Assembly: GCF_937898925.1 (NCBI RefSeq)
Contig: NZ_CALDKF010000008.1
Location: 1-30,263 of the forward strand
Reading direction: 5' to 3'
DNA: 30,263 bases
Source of the DNA: an uncultured Methanobrevibacter sp.
GTDB taxonomy: Archaea > Methanobacteriota > Methanobacteria > Methanobacteriales > Methanobacteriaceae
Part shown: in pieces, positions 1 through 8,719 of the stretch
Layout of the letters: the number at the start of each line of letters is the position of its first letter
Position numbering within the stretch: position 1 is the first letter of the stretch
The notes under the pieces: generated by a model
The model's database searches: none
What the model was told of the DNA's origin: nothing
The model's input: the letters and a program-made list of their open reading frames with translations, nothing else
Made by a program: the position numbers and the translations under genes

Positions 1-3000
1 TTGCAGTGTAGGTCTTGCCGTTTACCTTGAAGGTTATTTTCTTCTTGGCAATTGCTTTTCCTTTGGAATCCTTAAGGGTGAAGCTTATCTTCTTGGTAGC
101 TTTTACCTTGAAAGTCTTTTTGGCAAAGGTGGCTTTGGTTGCCTGCTTGTTCACAGTCACTTTCACAGGTTTGAGTGAAGCCTTGTAGTCGTTGTCTCCA
201 AGGTAAGTGAATGTGTAGTAGTAGGTTCCTGCCTTAGCATAGTTTACAGTCACTTTGGCAACACCATTCTTGTCAGTAGTTACAGTTGAGGTCTTTCCGT
301 TAACAGTAACTTTGACAGCCTTATTGGCAAGGACCTTGCCGTTTGCATCCTTCAAGGTTACTGATAATGTTTTAGCGACCTTAGCGGTAGCGGTCAAATC
401 ACTTGCAGTAATGCTAGTTGCAGTCTGGTTTACAGGAACATAGACTGGAACTTCAACAGGGACTTCCACAGTCACATTGTTGACTACAAGTACAGCGCTT
501 AAAGAAGCAGAAGACTCTTTAAAGTTAGAGTTACCCTCAAAAGTAGCACTGAAAGTAACTTTACCTGATAAATCACTGATGTTTAAAGTAGCTACACCAT
601 TTTCCATTTGGCAAGGGATGCTTTCTTCATTTACAAGAACATTAATCTCATCAACATCAGCAATAGGGTTACCTTCCATATCTGTTAAAGTGATAACAAG
701 GTTTTCTCCGTCAATGTCCATAGTTAAATTAGAGTCTGCTCTAGATTGAGTGGTGTTGATGTAATCGCGACCTCCATCATTCATAATATCATTAGTTACA
801 GGTACATCGTATGTGCAACCTTCAATATGAACCAATTCCATAATGTCATGGCCTGAAGGGATGCTGACAATACCTTTAGTGGTTACATTTGTAAATTTAC
901 AATCATTGAAATTGATGCTGTCTTGAGTGTGGAATTTACCTTTAGTGCTACTTACAATAGAATCTGCAGCAATATTCTCAAAATTACAATTGTTGAAGTT
1001 AATTTGAGTATATTTGTCTATATCAATTAAATTGTCACCAGTAATAGTGGAATTTATGAAATCACAATTTATGAAATTAGTAACAAATGATTCTTCAGGA
1101 GGTTCAACACCATATTCTACATTTTCATCAATACCATCATTGATAGGAGCCTTAGTTTTGAAATTAATAAATGTACAATTAATAAATGTTACATCATTAC
1201 CCAATATTTCTCCAACATTTAAGAAAGTCATATTAATAAAAGTAGTCAAATAATGGTCAGGATCCTCTTCATTACCTACTTTCCAAAGTTCAATAATGGT
1301 ATTTTCTCTACTCAATCCAATTACAGTGAAATTCTTACACCAAGCATTAGTTAAAGAAGGGAATCTTGTATCTGCAAGATGGATTATGCCATTTTCATTT
1401 ATATAACCAAAGGCAAAACTAAGCCCAATAGTACCTCCCACTGCATTTTCCCAACTTTGACCATCAACTGATGACCAATCGTTTGAAGAACTTGCATTAA
1501 CATAAATTTCATCACTTGGTCCTAAAGATAGAATAGGACTTTCTAAACTAGCGCCTAAGACAGGTTGAGTTAAACTTAAAACGGCAACTGGGAGACCGTA
1601 TTGATTTCCAGATTCATTATATTTTTTAGTTTGTACTGAATTTCTGAAAATGTTGTCATAAAATACGTAATCGTTACCTGAAATAACTACAGTATCACCT
1701 GGTCCGCCATGATTTAGATAAGTATTGTTATAAATAACACAATCTGGATCTCCTGTTGAAACGTTGTGAGTACAATTTGTACAGTTTGGACAGTTAGTGC
1801 AATTACAATTTGTACAGTTAATGCAGTATGTAATATTTTCACAAATTGCTGAAATAGCAGTACCATTTGTAGCATTATTGTTATTCTTAAATATACAATT
1901 AAATACTGTTAAATATCCTATATTTTGGACTCCAATTGCTCCACCGCGACCATTTGAATTTTTATTTAGATTGTGTGTGAAATTACATGAATCTACAGTA
2001 ATGTTATAAATAGAACCTTGGTAACTGTATCCGCATATAGCACCTCCACCTGTGTTGGTACTACAATTGTTATCATCGAAATTACAATTAATTACTTCAA
2101 GTGTGCCGTATGAGAATAACGCTCCACCATTCCATCCAGCAACATTTCTAGTAAAATTAGAATCTACAATTCTTGAGTGAGAAAATGTATGAGTATGAAT
2201 CGCTCCTGCCCACCAATTAGCGACATTGTGAATAAATGTGCAGTTAGTTACATTTAATTCACCACAATTGTTAATAGCTCCAGGTTCGTTTCTACCAGTA
2301 TTATTTTCAAATCTACAGTTTTCAACATTCATCAAGACAGAATCTGTACTAATACTTGCATAATTAGTTATGGCACCAAATCCATCATTACAGTTAGTAA
2401 AGTTACATCCGCTTATGTTCATGAATCCCTTATCATTCCAAATGACTGAAGATTTATAAGCATATGTATGAATATTGTCAAAACTACAATTGATGAAACT
2501 GTTAGTGCCAGTAGTAGCTAATTTAATGAGAACACTAGCATCCATATTCTTAAAAGTTACATTAATAAAACTAATTTCTAAACTACCAGTACTTTGGAAT
2601 ATAATTTTACTAGAAGTTCCTCCAGTAATGTAATTATTAGGTGTTCCGATTATTGTAGCACTATTGGCAAATACAATATCATCTTTTGAAGGAACAGTTA
2701 TATAATGAGTCAAATGTATTGTATAATCTGTACCAGGAGTCTGGCTATAACTTTGTAGAGTAATCCAATCCGCCGCATTAACATCATTTGTTCTAGTCGG
2801 TTCAGAATCCACATCTGCAGACCCCTCACTTATTTCATCTGTCTTTATATCCTCATTAATTTCTTCTATAGTTGTATCATCAGAAACAGTCAGTCCAGTT
2901 TCATCTACTGTACTGGAATCATCTATTTCCTCTTGGACTGCATCTACAGCAACATCATCAACTGAATCACTTACAACATCTGTTGAGATGTCTTCTGCTG

Positions 3001-3064
3001 CACTTGCAGTTCCTATGATACAGCATAGAAGAACTAAGCATATAGCAATATATTTTATTTTCAA
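1..3064 (-). CDS. Adhesin-like surface protein, C-terminus outside window
   Basis: Reading the minus strand from a TTG at 3064 gives about 1021 residues with no stop, running off the window. The start is chosen because AAGGTGAT lies just upstream and the first residues form a signal peptide (LKIKYIAICLVLLCCIIG, then TASA/AE). An acidic Ser/Thr-rich linker follows to about residue 90. Residues about 100-480 contain repeated N-C-x-F and F-x-N-N motifs typical of right-handed parallel beta-helix (Pmp-like) repeats, and another N-C-x-F block lies at about 610-740. From about 780 to the edge come Ig-like repeats ending in GKTYT and KVTVN-type strands. It is probably exported and displayed on the cell wall to bind host or microbial partners, as inferred for methanogen adhesin-like proteins. 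A cysteine-rich insert lies at about residues 407-431. The gene is absent from simple ATG-based gene finding because of its TTG start and truncation. Confidence 0.88.
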   Translation of the reverse strand, partial: MKIKYIAICLVLLCCIIGTASAAEDISTDVVSDSVDDVAVDAVQEEIDDSSTVDETGLTVSDDTTIEEINEDIKTDEISEGSADVDSEPTRTNDVNAADWITLQSYSQTPGTDYTIHLTHYITVPSKDDIVFANSATIIGTPNNYITGGTSSKIIFQSTGSLEISFINVTFKNMDASVLIKLATTGTNSFINCSFDNIHTYAYKSSVIWNDKGFMNISGCNFTNCNDGFGAITNYASISTDSVLMNVENCRFENNTGRNEPGAINNCGELNVTNCTFIHNVANWWAGAIHTHTFSHSRIVDSNFTRNVAGWNGGALFSYGTLEVINCNFDDNNCSTNTGGGAICGYSYQGSIYNITVDSCNFTHNLNKNSNGRGGAIGVQNIGYLTVFNCIFKNNNNATNGTAISAICENITYCINCTNCNCTNCPNCTNCTHNVSTGDPDCVIYNNTYLNHGGPGDTVVISGNDYVFYDNIFRNSVQTKKYNESGNQYGLPVAVLSLTQPVLGASLESPILSLGPSDEIYVNASSSNDWSSVDGQSWENAVGGTIGLSFAFGYINENGIIHLADTRFPSLTNAWCKNFTVIGLSRENTIIELWKVGNEEDPDHYLTTFINMTFLNVGEILGNDVTFINCTFINFKTKAPINDGIDENVEYGVEPPEESFVTNFINCDFINSTITGDNLIDIDKYTQINFNNCNFENIAADSIVSSTKGKFHTQDSINFNDCKFTNVTTKGIVSIPSGHDIMELVHIEGCTYDVPVTNDIMNDGGRDYINTTQSRADSNLTMDIDGENLVITLTDMEGNPIADVDEINVLVNEESIPCQMENGVATLNISDLSGKVTFSATFEGNSNFKESSASLSAVLVVNNVTVEVPVEVPVYVPVNQTATSITASDLTATAKVAKTLSVTLKDANGKVLANKAVKVTVNGKTSTVTTDKNGVAKVTVNYAKAGTYYYTFTYLGDNDYKASLKPVKVTVNKQATKATFAKKTFKVKATKKISFTLKDSKGKAIAKKKITFKVNGKTYTA

Positions 3065-3158
3065 TAAATCACCTTCTTTAATTACATATTAACCCTTTTA
3101 TCATATGAAAAGAGCAAATACAGTTTTTAATAAATTCTTACAATAAAACATGAAAAAA

Positions 3159-3187
3159 TTTACAGTTCTTTATGAAAGAACTGGAAA
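3159..3187 (+). repeat. Left inverted repeat of putative invertible element
   Basis: A 29-bp sequence that is exactly the reverse complement of 3605-3633. Its core AGTTCTTT-ATG-AAAGAACT is itself a palindrome around an asymmetric ATG centre, the arrangement of a tyrosine-recombinase crossover site: two inverted arms and a short asymmetric spacer that sets recombination direction. It lies 94 bp upstream of the adhesin start. Confidence 0.85.
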
Positions 3188-3604
3188 AATATAATAAATT
3201 TTCATGTTTTCCTAATAAAAACTTATTAAAATTTTATCTAAAATCAATTTTCAATAATATTTATTCATATACTCTTGATAAACTTATAAAAATTTATCAA
3301 TCCAAATTGATTAAATTAAAAATTAATTTTACATTACTATATATTATACAATAATGTATATAAACATTACTAAATTAAGTTTAGTGGATGAAAATTTAAT
3401 AAAAAAAATCGTCTATTTAGTCAAAAGAGCAATTTATTTCATTTTTCGTTGCTAAAACTATATTCAAATGAGTTTCATTAAGTTTAGAGAGACATCAATT
3501 CTAAGGAATTGAAAACATCTATTCCTATAAATTTCATCATGCCCACAAAAAGATCATTTTAAAAACATATCATTTGCAAAAAAATTTCAATAGTATAAAA
3601 CAAG

Positions 3605-3633
3605 TTTCCAGTTCTTTCATAAAGAACTGTAAA
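3605..3633 (-). repeat. Right inverted repeat of putative invertible element
   Basis: An exact 29-bp reverse complement of 3159-3187, with the centre reading CAT rather than ATG on the plus strand. The repeats are in head-to-head orientation, so recombination between them would invert the intervening 417 bp rather than delete it. It lies 29 bp from the 3' end of the recombinase pseudogene. Confidence 0.85.
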
Positions 3634-3661
3634 AACCATCACACCATAAAAAAGATTCCAC

Positions 3662-4741
3662 TTAAATCCTAAAGTCTTTTCCATCCAAAGTAAAATTTAT
3701 CACTATGTTGATTTCCTGTTTTTCAATTACACAAGCACCCTCACCATTTGACTTTGTAGTCTTATTCTCATATTCTTCAATCCAGTCATCAAATATCATG
3801 ACATTGTGCATTGCCCACATATAAATCTCCTTTAATTTCTTCGGATTTGTCTTGATATATGCCTCATGAACCTTGGTCTTAGCTCTTCCTTGCAATGCAT
3901 CAACATAATCAACACTAAGCCCAATGTTGCTTGCATGAAACTTCCTCAAGCTATGGGATCGGAAGAACCTATAATTTCCTACAAATCCCATACCCAATCT
4001 GTCATTGACCTTTTGAAAATTATAAATCAATGTATCATCACTAAAATCAAAAAGTTTGTCATCAAAAGACAATCCTTTCCTAGAACGCAAATAATTTACT
4101 ATATAAAAACTAGCCTCTGGAGAACAGAAAAGTATAATAAAACTTGCCAGTTTTAACACGTTTAAGATAAAAACCAGCTACAACATCCTTTCTAATAGAC
4201 AATTCCTCTAAAATATCATCTATAGAACCACCACTATGATAATCAACAGTTGCCCTGACGAAATCGCTTACAGATAAAGAGAGCGTTTCAGCCTTAGCAC
4301 ATCCACTGCTTGACATGAAAAGAACAACAGCCTTAAAGGAAAGGCTGGAAATGGAACATGCATCCATAATGTCCTTTCTGGTGGGCAGATCATGATAGGA
4401 ACTTAAATAGCCCTCATCAAGTTTCATATCATTCAAATAAGGCAACCCCATTTCAAAATGCCTATAAAATGTCTTGATTCTGGAAAAGTAAGTTCTAACC
4501 GATTTATAGACAATCCTGAATCTAAAAGATACGCCCTAAAATCCATCAGTCTCCTCTTGATAAGCCTATTCTTGAGTGGAATATTGCTTTCTTCATCCAT
4601 TATTGCCTCATCAATCAAATCTTTCATGGCCATCCTATGAAAGGACTCATATTTCAAAATAGCAGACCTATAAGATTTAATTGTACTATTCTTAATGTTG
4701 CGATTACTACAAAAAATCTCAAACAAATCTTTCGATACCAT
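3662..4741 (-). pseudogene. Tyrosine recombinase, two frameshifts
   Basis: Three overlapping minus-strand frames join into one integrase of about 360 residues. The N-terminal SAM-like core-binding part (4741 to about 4505) passes into the second frame at a short T-run at 4503-4505, where one base appears lost; the restored frame reads KTFYRHFEMGL. The second frame passes into the third at about 4127-4131, where one base appears gained. The C-terminal part carries the HxLRK box (SHSLRKF), an LQGR segment and the nucleophile tyrosine in HEAYIKTNP. The first catalytic arginine, usually in a G-x-R-R-x-E context, appears replaced in GCAKAE. It is likely the invertase for the adjacent inverted repeats, judging from position and family. 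As sequenced it cannot make an intact enzyme. Confidence 0.85.
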
Positions 4742-5035
4742 ATGATTAAATTAAGAAAAATGATACTAAAAAGATTAAAAGAATAGAAAAATAGTTTTAC
4801 ATAGTACTTTTTCTTACAAAAATTGATTTTAATAATTAAATTTGAAAAAGAATAATCATTTAAAACAACTAATAACTAATTTAAATCACTAATAACTTTT
4901 AAAAATATTTTATATAACATATATATGTTTTTTTTATAAAAATAGTTAATTATATATATCAATTAAGCTAAAATAATAATATAAATTTTAATAACTTTTG
5001 TTTATTAAAATATAAAAATATGGAGGTGAAAATAT
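4742..5035. promoter_or_regulatory. AT-rich gap with promoter of the zinc-ribbon gene
   Basis: No gene is seen. The stretch is almost pure A and T, with a perfect 14-bp palindrome AACATATATATGTT at 4916-4929 and several TATA-like runs such as TTATATATAT near 4950. A very strong ribosome binding site, GGAGGTGA at 5022-5029, belongs to the gene starting at 5036. Which TATA-like run is used cannot be decided by eye. Confidence 0.4.
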
Positions 5036-5185
5036 ATGAAAGAATCAGAATTCTTAATAAGATGCAAAAATTGCGATTATGAAGAAACTGCAATCTTGTA
5101 CTCTAATACATATGAAGACAGCGATTCAGGGATTAAATGCCCTAATTGTGAAGAGGAATATATGAATGTAGTAAAGAAAATTTAA
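5036..5185 (+). CDS. 49-residue zinc-ribbon protein
   Basis: A short ORF with an ATG at 5036 preceded by GGAGGTGA six bases upstream, the best ribosome binding site in this part of the window. The product has CxxC at residues 10-13 (CKNC) and CxxC at 35-38 (CPNC), spaced 21 residues apart, which is a zinc-ribbon pattern, with acidic residues between and after. Small zinc ribbons of this kind are often RNA-binding or accessory proteins, but no specific function can be assigned. It stands alone between the recombinase remnant and the PH-like genes and is followed by a hairpin. Confidence 0.75.
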   Translation: MKESEFLIRCKNCDYEETAILYSNTYEDSDSGIKCPNCEEEYMNVVKKI

Positions 5186-5197
5186 AAAAAAATTGAT

Positions 5198-5247
5198 CTT
5201 CTAAACTCTTTAGAAATTATGGAAATACCAAAAAAGAGTTTTAGAAG
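5198..5247 (+). terminator. Hairpin downstream of zinc-ribbon gene
   Basis: Arms CTTCTAAACTCTTT (5198-5211) and AAAGAGTTTTAGAAG (5233-5247) pair over 14 bp with one bulged base, around a 21-base loop, starting 12 bases after the stop codon. It could act as a transcription end or an mRNA-stabilising structure. There is no long T-run after it on the plus strand, so termination is a guess. Confidence 0.4.
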
Positions 5248-5567
5248 AAAATAATTATAAAAGTTAATTAAATGATTTGAATAATTTAGAAAGTTTTGAA
5301 CCATATTAAAATTTTAAAAAAAAGTTTTAAAGCAAAAAAATTATACTCCAAAATTATAACTCCTTAAATTGCAGTTTTACAATGCTAATCTATAGTATTA
5401 ATTTATAAGTATTCTTAATGCTGATTTTAATTAATAATTTTAATTATTTAGAATTTATAAATATTCTTCTAATTTATTTCATTTGATATTTAATTAATAA
5501 AATAAATTGAAACCTTAAAAAAATCTTTTTTAGACTATTAATAAAATTGTTTCATGATATTCAATCA
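5248..5567. other. AT-rich gap, nothing recognised
   Basis: The 320 bases between the hairpin and the end of the minus-strand PH-like genes contain no ORF with a plausible start and no clear RNA gene. Short A/T inversions such as AATTTATAAGTATT and AATTTATAAATATT recur near 5400 and 5460. These are expected at this base composition. Confidence 0.4.
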
Positions 5568-5970
5568 TCAACTTTCCACTTCACTCCTATTAGACTCAAC
5601 AATACGAGCAATACCCCTAAGCAAATGAATCAATTTACCTCTTGATGTGAATCCGATATCAATATGAACAGTAATTGTTCCACCATTCAAAAGATTACTA
5701 TTTAGACAAGGAGATTCTATAGGATAAAGGACAGCTTCATCATGCCATCCACAATTTTCAATCTCATTCCAGGGTATTCGCATATCAGTATCATCATCAT
5801 TACCTTGAGCAATGACTACTCCTTTTTCTGCTATGCGAAAAACAGTCCTTTTAATTAGAATATTTGAAAAAGAGAATTTTACTGAACAAAATAAACCATT
5901 ATAAGGATTATTTTTTTTCCAGCATTTTCTGTTCCTTTTCAAAATTTACACTTGGATCAAAAAGTCCCAT
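5568..5970 (-). pseudogene. PH-like family protein, copy 1, frameshifted in A8
   Basis: The ATG at 5970 follows GGAG and opens a frame MGLFDPSVNFEKEQKML matching the starts of its two paralogues, but it stops at once after a run of eight A's (8 T's on the plus strand at 5911-5918). With seven A's the frame continues as EKNNPYNGLF and on to the stop at 5568, giving about 133 residues. The core FRIAEKGVVIAQ...MRIPWNEI is shared with the other copies and ends in a helix GIARIVESN. The gene lies 19 bp downstream of copy 2 in the same operon. A homopolymer change can be a real slippage switch, a decay event or a sequencing error. The function is unknown. Confidence 0.75.
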
Positions 5971-5989
5971 AATAATCTCCTATAAATAT

Positions 5990-6385
5990 TTAATCAACAT
6001 TACTCATATTAGACTCAATAATACGAGTGATACCTCTTAACCAATGAATAGTATCATGCCTACCTGTCCAACCATTATCCAAACGGACAAGGATTTCAGT
6101 GCCATCGGAAAGATCTATGATTAGACCAGGAATACGAAGCTGATATACATAAACATCATTCCAACCAACACTGGTTATGTCGCTCCAGGGAATCCTTAAA
6201 TCAGCACCACTATCCGTTGCCTGATAAAATACTATTCCCTTTTCGGCTATGCGGAAAAAAGTCCTCCAGTAGAAGTCTTTATCATAAGTGTATTTAAACC
6301 AAGCTTTAACCCACTCATAAGGACTGTGCTTATTTAACATCTTTTGTTCCTTTTCAAGATTTACACTTGGATCCAAAAGTCCCAT
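5990..6385 (-). CDS. PH-like family protein, copy 2
   Basis: An intact 131-residue protein whose ATG at 6385 is preceded by GGGGGAAT. It begins MGLLDPSVNLEKEQKMLNKH, then a variable aromatic stretch, then the conserved strand pair FRIAEKGIVFYQ and DLRIPWSDITSVGW, and ends in GITRIIESN. The pattern of a short charged leader, beta strands with an R-I-P-W-x-x-I signature and a final helix resembles bacterial PH-like domains, but that is inference from pattern only. No signal peptide or membrane helix is present. It is co-oriented with copy 1 and divergent from copy 3. Confidence 0.8.
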   Translation of the reverse strand: MGLLDPSVNLEKEQKMLNKHSPYEWVKAWFKYTYDKDFYWRTFFRIAEKGIVFYQATDSGADLRIPWSDITSVGWNDVYVYQLRIPGLIIDLSDGTEILVRLDNGWTGRHDTIHWLRGITRIIESNMSNVD

Positions 6386-6567
6386 TATCTGATTCCCCCA
6401 TTTAGTAAATAAATATTTTTTCAGTTATTTATTTGTTAATTATACTATAAAACTTTTGTTTGGATCATTATATCACTTGACAATTATTAAGAAAATGAAA
6501 AAATTATTTAACTTATAATTTATAAATCTTAAATTATATAATTTTTGTAAAAAGGAGGTTGATATTT
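6386..6567. promoter_or_regulatory. Divergent promoter region between PH-like genes
   Basis: The 182-bp gap drives two divergent transcription units of the same family. A TATA-like AATTTATAAATC at 6517-6528 lies at a suitable distance for a start near 6550, just before the AAAGGAGG ribosome binding site of the plus-strand gene. On the minus strand, GTTTTATAGTATA at about 6440-6452 is the likely box for copy 2. Shared regulation is possible but no operator is evident. Confidence 0.5.
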
Positions 6568-7077
6568 ATGGGTTTATTTGGTCCGCCTGATGAAGATTTA
6601 GATTATGAGCAGAAATTATTGGAAAGGCATAATCCTTACGATTGGGTTGCATGTCAAGTTACATTGCCTGGTTTGGAGTTAACTATAGAGTCTGCCAGTC
6701 CTTGGGCTAGAGGTTTTGCTACAGGGGCATTTGGACTTATGGGTTTGGCAGTTACAAGTGGTGTTAATCAGTCTTATGAGCATCTTGTTTTAAACACTCA
6801 TTTCCGTATTGCTGAAAAGGGTGTTGTTATTTTTCAAGCTTGTAAGGATGAGTCTGACTTACGTATTCCTTGGGATAATATTGTCCAAGCATTTTATGTT
6901 AAGACACATGAAGGGCAAAATTCTTTGAGGATAATTTTATTGAAGAATCAGCCTATCACTATCTGGTTTAACAGGATCAATCTATTCCAAAGTGAATACA
7001 TTCATTATAGTAGAGCAGTTGCACGCATTATTAATGAACATGCTTGTGGTGTTTCTCCAGAAGATGAAGGATGGTAA
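6568..7077 (+). CDS. PH-like family protein, copy 3 with hydrophobic insert
   Basis: A 169-residue protein. The ATG at 6568 is chosen over an in-frame TTG nine bases earlier because that TTG overlaps the AAGGAGG ribosome binding site at 6552-6558 and because MGLFGPP matches the paralogues. It has the family leader (EQKLLERHNPYDWV) and core (FRIAEKGVVIFQ, DLRIPWDNIV). Between them lies an extra stretch of about 40 residues with a Gly/Ala-rich hydrophobic segment (WARGFATGAFGLMGLAV) that could be one membrane helix or a glycine-zipper-like element. The gene is followed 49 bp later by the HEPN pseudogene in the same direction. The function is unknown; an origin by duplication from copy 1 or 2 is inferred. 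Confidence 0.8.
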   Translation: MGLFGPPDEDLDYEQKLLERHNPYDWVACQVTLPGLELTIESASPWARGFATGAFGLMGLAVTSGVNQSYEHLVLNTHFRIAEKGVVIFQACKDESDLRIPWDNIVQAFYVKTHEGQNSLRIILLKNQPITIWFNRINLFQSEYIHYSRAVARIINEHACGVSPEDEGW

Positions 7078-7126
7078 CAATTAATTATTTTCTAAAGAAT
7101 ATTTTTAATATAAATAAGGTGAAAGA

Positions 7127-8591
7127 ATGGAATATTCTTCAAAATTAGAGTGGGAATATTTGAAAGATGAGAAAAATATTCCTTTAAATAATTTTAATAA
7201 GTTTATTAGTGAATTAAAATTAAAACATGCTAAAAACATTCAGATTAAACGACAAAATAATTATAACATAAAAATAAAAATTATTGGAGACTCCGATTTA
7301 GAAGATATCACCTGTATAAGAGAAGTTAAACAACTTTTGACATAAAAATAGAAAATTCTTACAATGAACATTATTTAAAAAATTGTTTTATAGAAAAATA
7401 TTCATTTTCAAATGATACCTATGAAATAATTATAGATGTGAGTGAAATACAGAATATTAATAAACATCAAAATAAAGAAATAAAATGTTTAAAAGAATGG
7501 TATTTAAACTTTACAAAAAATTCATTCATATATAGGAAAACTACAACATTTTCATCAAAAAAAGAATTTTCTAAACGGAGAAATATACCTCTTTGTGCAA
7601 ATATATCCAATACTGAAAATGAAATAGAAACTACCATTAGAAATGCTTTATTTATAGAAGTTGATGAATATAAATTTATTATACAAGAAGTTCCAAAAAT
7701 ATTTAATCCCAAATGGTCCGCAAATATTGGAATTGAATATTTTGATACAGAAAAATTACCCGATGAAGAAACACGAGAAAAAATTAGAAAGATACTATCA
7801 TTTATTTTCGGAAGAAATCTTATTAAGATTGGAGAAACAGCATATGATGAAGAGTGGAATATAATAGAAGAGAAATCTATTAGGCCAAATATCTCAGATT
7901 TAACTAATCTAAGAAATCTTTGTAGAAGAATGGATTTGAATGCAATACCTCTTGATTATCCTCGAAACTACGAAATTGAAAATAACTTAAATAAATTAAT
8001 AAAGTGTTTTTTAAAAAATAATCTTGATTTATCCCATATAATTCAATTATTGATAAATTCAATGTCACTCCCTGTTGAAAGTGAGATAATTATTATTGGA
8101 TCTTCATTAGACAAATTAACTGAAATTTGGTTTAAATCAGCACGATCTCCTAGTAAAGGAAAAATAATCAATAAAAGAAAATTTAACTCTATAATGGGAA
8201 ATATATTAAATGAAATTAAAGAAAAATTCAAAGATTATCCTGAAATATATGGAAAAATAGAAAATTCACACAATTTGTCTGGAAGAAAAAGGGTAGATTT
8301 ATTCTTAGAGGAATAGAAATTAATTTTGGGGAAGTAGAAAATGAAGCTAGGAAATATAGAAATTTTCCAGCACATGGCAATGAAATATCTGAACCAGATA
8401 ATGAAAAATTAATCTATTTAACTTATGCTTACAGAACTTTTTTAAATAGAATTTTGCTAAAAATATTAAATCATTCAGAATATTATGATTTAATTTCTAA
8501 ACAAGTTTTAGATATTAAAAATGAAATACCTGAGAATAAATATGAAGAATTTCTTAATGAAGTAAATAAAGTGTATGGCAATGATGATTAA
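7127..8591 (+). pseudogene. ApeA-like HEPN defence protein, two frameshifts
   Basis: Three consecutive plus-strand frames join into one product of about 488 residues. The first begins at ATG 7127 after AAGGTGA and breaks at the T-run 7335-7338. The second runs to a stop at 8314-8316, where one A seems lost from GGAATAG. The third continues to a stop at 8589-8591. Adding one base at each site gives an uninterrupted protein. The C-terminal piece has R-N-F-P-A-H-G, the R-x4-H catalytic motif of HEPN RNases, then the helical stretch LTYAYRTFLNRILL. Overall length and the C-terminal HEPN placement fit ApeA-type abortive-infection proteins; the N-terminal half is only weakly reminiscent. As sequenced, the catalytic part is separated from the rest, so it is probably inactive. 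Confidence 0.7.
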
Positions 8592-8719
8592 AAAATAAAA
8601 ATTAAAAATAATTTTTTAAAATATATATTATCATCCTTAAAAAAAAAATACAAAAATAGATCGAAAATAAAAATTCTATTAATTAAAGTTTAAATAATTT
8701 ATAAAATATAAACATCAAT

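Larger units (their letters stand above)
3065..3661. promoter_or_regulatory. Adhesin 5' region with putative invertible segment
   Basis: No convincing gene is present in these 597 bases; a 60-codon plus-strand frame that starts inside the left repeat is of low complexity and has no ribosome binding site. The region lies between the adhesin start and the 3' end of a recombinase pseudogene. It contains the paired 29-bp inverted repeats described separately. TATA-like stretches read toward the adhesin just inside the left repeat (about 3186-3198), and another would do so if the segment were flipped (about 3590-3600). Smaller hairpins are TTGATAAA/TTTATCAA (3275-3282 with 3293-3300) and CAATTC-TAAG-GAATTG (3496-3511). 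Confidence 0.6.

Noticed and set aside
255..2009. Several plus-strand ORFs of 62-90 codons
   Set aside because: They are antisense shadows of the continuous adhesin frame on the minus strand.
3172..3354. 60-codon ORF starting in the left inverted repeat
   Set aside because: The ATG is the spacer of the repeat, there is no ribosome binding site, and the sequence is Lys/Ile/Asn-rich as random AT-rich DNA gives.
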